A stretch of DNA of 64,000 nt, from contig JACPFJ010000006.1 in the NCBI GenBank assembly GCA_016182975.1, forward strand, positions 62,001-126,000. Reading direction: 5' to 3'. Source of the stretch: Deltaproteobacteria bacterium (GTDB lineage: Bacteria; Desulfobacterota; Desulfuromonadia; Geobacterales; Pseudopelobacteraceae). The translations under genes and the position numbers were made by a program. Positions 61,385 to 64,000 of the stretch are shown here, piece after piece; positions within the stretch are counted from its first letter, which is position 1, and each line of letters begins with the position of its first letter. The notes below the pieces were generated by a model. The model was not told the DNA's origin. It worked only from the letters and a program-made list of their open reading frames with translations, and made no database searches.

Positions 61385-64000
61385 TTATGCCAACCTCTTT
61401 GAAATGTCACGGAATATTTTGACCGCAGGATCATTCAACGGATCGATTTCCACCGCCCGGCGAACAGCCTGCCAGGCATCCTGCTGTCTCCCCTGCCCCC
61501 AGAGAATCATCCCCAGGGAAAGCCAGGCCTTTCCACAATTGGCATCCACCGCTATCGCCTGTCGGAACAGCAGTTCCCCCTGCGTGGAGTCTCCCTGTCG
61601 AGCGGCCAGGGTACCCAATACAACCAGAGCCCGGGGGCGCTCTGCCCCTGCCAGGGTCGCCGCCTCTCCAGCCGCGATGTCGTCACCGAGTGCACAGTAA
61701 CATTGCGCCTCGATCTCACGAATCACCCGTTTATCCGTGCCGGCCGGCATCTCCGATGCCACTCCCAGCGCCTCCTGATATCGGTCCGCTGTCATCAGGA
61801 TCTCCACCAGGGCAAGGTAGGGCACGGGAGAGGTCACATCAGCCGGAATGCCCTGAGTGAGCAGCACCTCAACCGCGGAATCGACATCGCCGCGCTGCGC
61901 AAGCAGCTCCGCCTTGCAGCAGGCGGCCTGAACCAGTTGGTTGTTCATGGTCACATCACCTTCCATACCGTTGTCGGTTGTCGCAGCTGTGTTACCCGAT
62001 TGTACCCCTTGCGGCGGCAGAGGCACGGAAGTAACGGCATCTGCTTTGCCGCTGCCGCCGGATTGCCGGCCGAGGAAACGCAGGCGTGTCTCGGCAATAC
62101 GGGCGGCGTGGCCCCAGGTGAAACGCTCCCGGATAAAGTGACAGGCCGCCGTGCCCCGTCTTCCAACCTCATCAGGGTAGTCAAAAACTTGACGCAGCAG
62201 AGAGGAGAGTGCGTCACAATCCGGCTCCGCCAGCCACGGAAACCCAACGGTCTCCAGGTTGCCGACCTGTCTGGTTGCCAGCGGCATCACCACAGCCGGT
62301 ATCAGCCAGGCGATCTCCGGAGGGCAGAAATCGAGCGCCGCGCCATACCCGGTTACAACAGGTGCAAGACCGCACGCCATAGCTTCTGCAATCGGCAGGC
62401 CAAAACCTTCCCCCCGGTACGGATGAACCAGGCAGTGACAGGCGGTATACAGTGCCGCCATGCGGTCGGTGTCAAGCATGTCTTCCAGATACAGAACCTC
62501 GGGATGCGCCGCTACCCGCTGAAAGGAGGCAATCATCTCTCCGGCGGTCTGCCCCTGATAGATGCTGTTACCCCCCATATCCTTAATCACCAGGCAGACA
62601 TCATCATCTGCGCTAAATGCCGCGGAATAGGCCGCCAGCAGCAGGTCAATCCCTTTGCGGTGGATCGTTCCCCCCACAAACAGGAAACGGAATTGCTTGT
62701 TCGTTGCCAGCGTAAGAGGCGGGACTTCCGGATGGAAGCGGCCTGTTGCCACACCGTTGGGGACCACCTGTACCTTGCCCGCATCCACTCCACTTTGCAG
62801 GTAGCAGTCACGCACAAAGGTACTCGGCACCCACAGCTCGTCAACGTTCTCATTGATCTGAGCAACCCAGGACGTGGGAATACTGCCGAATTCCCAGGGC
62901 TGAATAACCACCAGCTTTCCCTGTGGCAACGGGCTGAAATCGGGCGGCCATTGGTGGCGGACCGTCACGTCGGCGTGCGCAAGCGGCCGGTGGCGGCACG
63001 CTTCAAGCCTGCTGAAGCGGGGATCGATTGAAGGGGGGAACTCGTCCGGCTGGCTGGGAGAGAACGATATATCAAAACCGCGCTCCAGAAGCTGCAGGCA
63101 GAGCTCGCGGTTGACGAGCGCCAGGGAGTGATGGACAAACAGGCCGCCGTGCCAGGAGATTCGCAGGGTTTGCGGAGATATGGCCGTCACGGCAGAACGC
63201 TTTGCCGCGATGAGGGAAATCCGGCCGGCATCGAGCTGCGTGCCGGACATCATCTCGCGGTAGAGCATTACCAACTGCTCCATATAGCGTTCAAAGGTAT
63301 GGGTCGGTGCAGTCAGATTGTGCCGCATGGCGGCAAGCAGTTCCGGTTTATTGACGAACGTCTTCAGATGGCCGATAAGCGCTTCAAGATCGCAGGGGGG
63401 GTATAGAACACCGTCAGTCCCCTCTGTTATGAATTCCGGGATGCCGCCGATATTGGCGGCAACTACAGGGACCCCCATGGCAAAAAGTTCCGACAGTACC
63501 AGTGTTGGTGCACTCTCTTCCACAAGCGAGGGAATAACCGCCAGATCGATCTGCTGCGCCAGATGCGGGAGTTCCTCATGAGAATAGGCACCATGAAAGG
63601 TGACGATCCCCTTTCTGTCTGCGGTACGGAGATCCTGTTCATAATCGCTGACGCCAAAGCCGTACAGGTGCACCTGAAGCTGGTCCGGGGCAAATGCCTG
63701 GGCTGCGGCCACCAGCATCTGGACCCCCTTGATAGGTATCAGACCGCCGATATAGCCGACCTGAAGCGGCAGTCGCATCGAACGCTCGCGAGCTGTTGCC
63801 ACTACCGGATTCTGCCAAAGCGCATCGGCTGCCGGTGATATCTGATGAATAACGGCAATACGCTTGGGATCGCCACCGTAGCGGATCAGCAGTTCTCTCT
63901 GGCGTTGCGAGACGGCAAGGGTTATCCCGACCCATTGGTTCATCAGGCGCTGCGTTGTCTCGATACGCTTGCGATACCATCCTTCCGACTTCGGATTGCG
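61385..64000 (-). CDS. Double GT4 glycosyltransferase with TPR tail (5' end cut by window edge)
   Basis: The frame is open to the window edge; an internal ATG at 63943 is not the true start because the upstream residues (NPKSEGWYRKRIETTQRL) continue the fold. The first GT4 domain ends with LVEESAPTLVLSELFAMGVPVV in its donor site. A second GT4 domain follows (~residues 290-640 of the visible part, counted from 63943; RFLFVGGTIHRKGIDLLLAA, PYRGEGFGLPIAEAMACGLAPVV). A low-complexity linker (~640-665) leads to a TPR part to the end. A methionine at 61948 in the linker has a nearby ribosome-binding sequence and could start a separate TPR protein. Likely first or early gene of the glycan operon. 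Confidence 0.87.
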   Translation of the reverse strand, partial: RNPKSEGWYRKRIETTQRLMNQWVGITLAVSQRQRELLIRYGGDPKRIAVIHQISPAADALWQNPVVATARERSMRLPLQVGYIGGLIPIKGVQMLVAAAQAFAPDQLQVHLYGFGVSDYEQDLRTADRKGIVTFHGAYSHEELPHLAQQIDLAVIPSLVEESAPTLVLSELFAMGVPVVAANIGGIPEFITEGTDGVLYPPCDLEALIGHLKTFVNKPELLAAMRHNLTAPTHTFERYMEQLVMLYREMMSGTQLDAGRISLIAAKRSAVTAISPQTLRISWHGGLFVHHSLALVNRELCLQLLERGFDISFSPSQPDEFPPSIDPRFSRLEACRHRPLAHADVTVRHQWPPDFSPLPQGKLVVIQPWEFGSIPTSWVAQINENVDELWVPSTFVRDCYLQSGVDAGKVQVVPNGVATGRFHPEVPPLTLATNKQFRFLFVGGTIHRKGIDLLLAAYSAAFSADDDVCLVIKDMGGNSIYQGQTAGEMIASFQRVAAHPEVLYLEDMLDTDRMAALYTACHCLVHPYRGEGFGLPIAEAMACGLAPVVTGYGAALDFCPPEIAWLIPAVVMPLATRQVGNLETVGFPWLAEPDCDALSSLLRQVFDYPDEVGRRGTAACHFIRERFTWGHAARIAETRLRFLGRQSGGSGKADAVTSVPLPPQGVQSGNTAATTDNGMEGDVTMNNQLVQAACCKAELLAQRGDVDSAVEVLLTQGIPADVTSPVPYLALVEILMTADRYQEALGVASEMPAGTDKRVIREIEAQCYCALGDDIAAGEAATLAGAERPRALVVLGTLAARQGDSTQGELLFRQAIAVDANCGKAWLSLGMILWGQGRQQDAWQAVRRAVEIDPLNDPAVKIFRDISKRLA

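Overview
This window looks like a chromosomal segment from a Geobacter-like bacterium (Desulfuromonadota/Geobacterales). The clues are the GC-rich housekeeping genes, a bifunctional PutA of the Geobacter length class, and, in about 15 kb, four multiheme c-type cytochromes (9, 3, 4 and 7 heme sites) with two NrfD/ferredoxin quinone-oxidoreductase modules and a sigma-54 activator. There are no phage genes, rRNA, tRNA or CRISPR array that I can see. The genus is inferred from protein content, not from a marker gene.

Layout. 0-2.5 kb: 5'-end part of a B12-binding radical SAM gene, a YaiI/YqxD protein and an RlmI-type methyltransferase. 2.8-5.8 kb: putA. 6.2-13 kb: a CzcCBA-type heavy-metal efflux operon with a Cys-rich leader gene and a trailing lipoprotein. 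13-19 kb: an outer-membrane protein, an orphan amino-acid-type binding lipoprotein, a K+ channel with an unusual filter, and a small chemosensory set cheR-mcp-cheW without cheA. 19-25.5 kb: NlpC/P60 hydrolase, family-4 uracil-DNA glycosylase, zinc-dependent phospholipase-like protein, MBL hydrolase-coaBC, ferredoxin-rubredoxin, a zinc-ribbon microprotein and a class-V aminotransferase. 26-41 kb: respiratory hub, with a CbcL-like nine-heme/cytochrome b fusion, a NifX-like/NrfD/4x[4Fe-4S]/triheme operon trailed by four small membrane proteins, a PAS sigma-54 activator beside TGTTGC-type repeats, a second NrfD/FeS/tetraheme operon, and a divergent ImcH-like seven-heme NapC/NirT cytochrome. 41-43.5 kb: trxB and ilvA. 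43.5-64 kb: a continuous same-strand motility cluster with flagellin, an unknown partner, FlbT and FlaF, preceded by about 18 kb of glycosyltransferases, TPR proteins and methyltransferases that probably decorate flagellin.

How it fits together. The inner-membrane modules at 26-41 kb would take electrons from menaquinol and pass them to periplasmic cytochromes. CbcL and ImcH are known in Geobacter sulfurreducens as alternative quinol oxidases for low- and high-potential acceptors, so having relatives of both with two extra NrfD modules in one block is notable. The flagellin promoter is a good sigma-28 site embedded in the stop codon of the last glycosyltransferase gene, tying the decoration cluster physically to its likely substrate.

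Between genes there is a striking set of short-period inverted repeats (about 2.6, 6.0, 9.3, 19.0 and 42.2 kb). They use different sequence words but four share the same arm-core-arm plan, and two of them share a homologous core. An almost perfect 24-bp inverted repeat at 20.0 kb supplies the stop codons of two convergent genes. Several real small genes missed by simple length filters are listed (59-aa zinc ribbon, 55-aa acidic protein, rubredoxin). Start sites were moved to ribosome-binding sites where the longest reading frame looked wrong.
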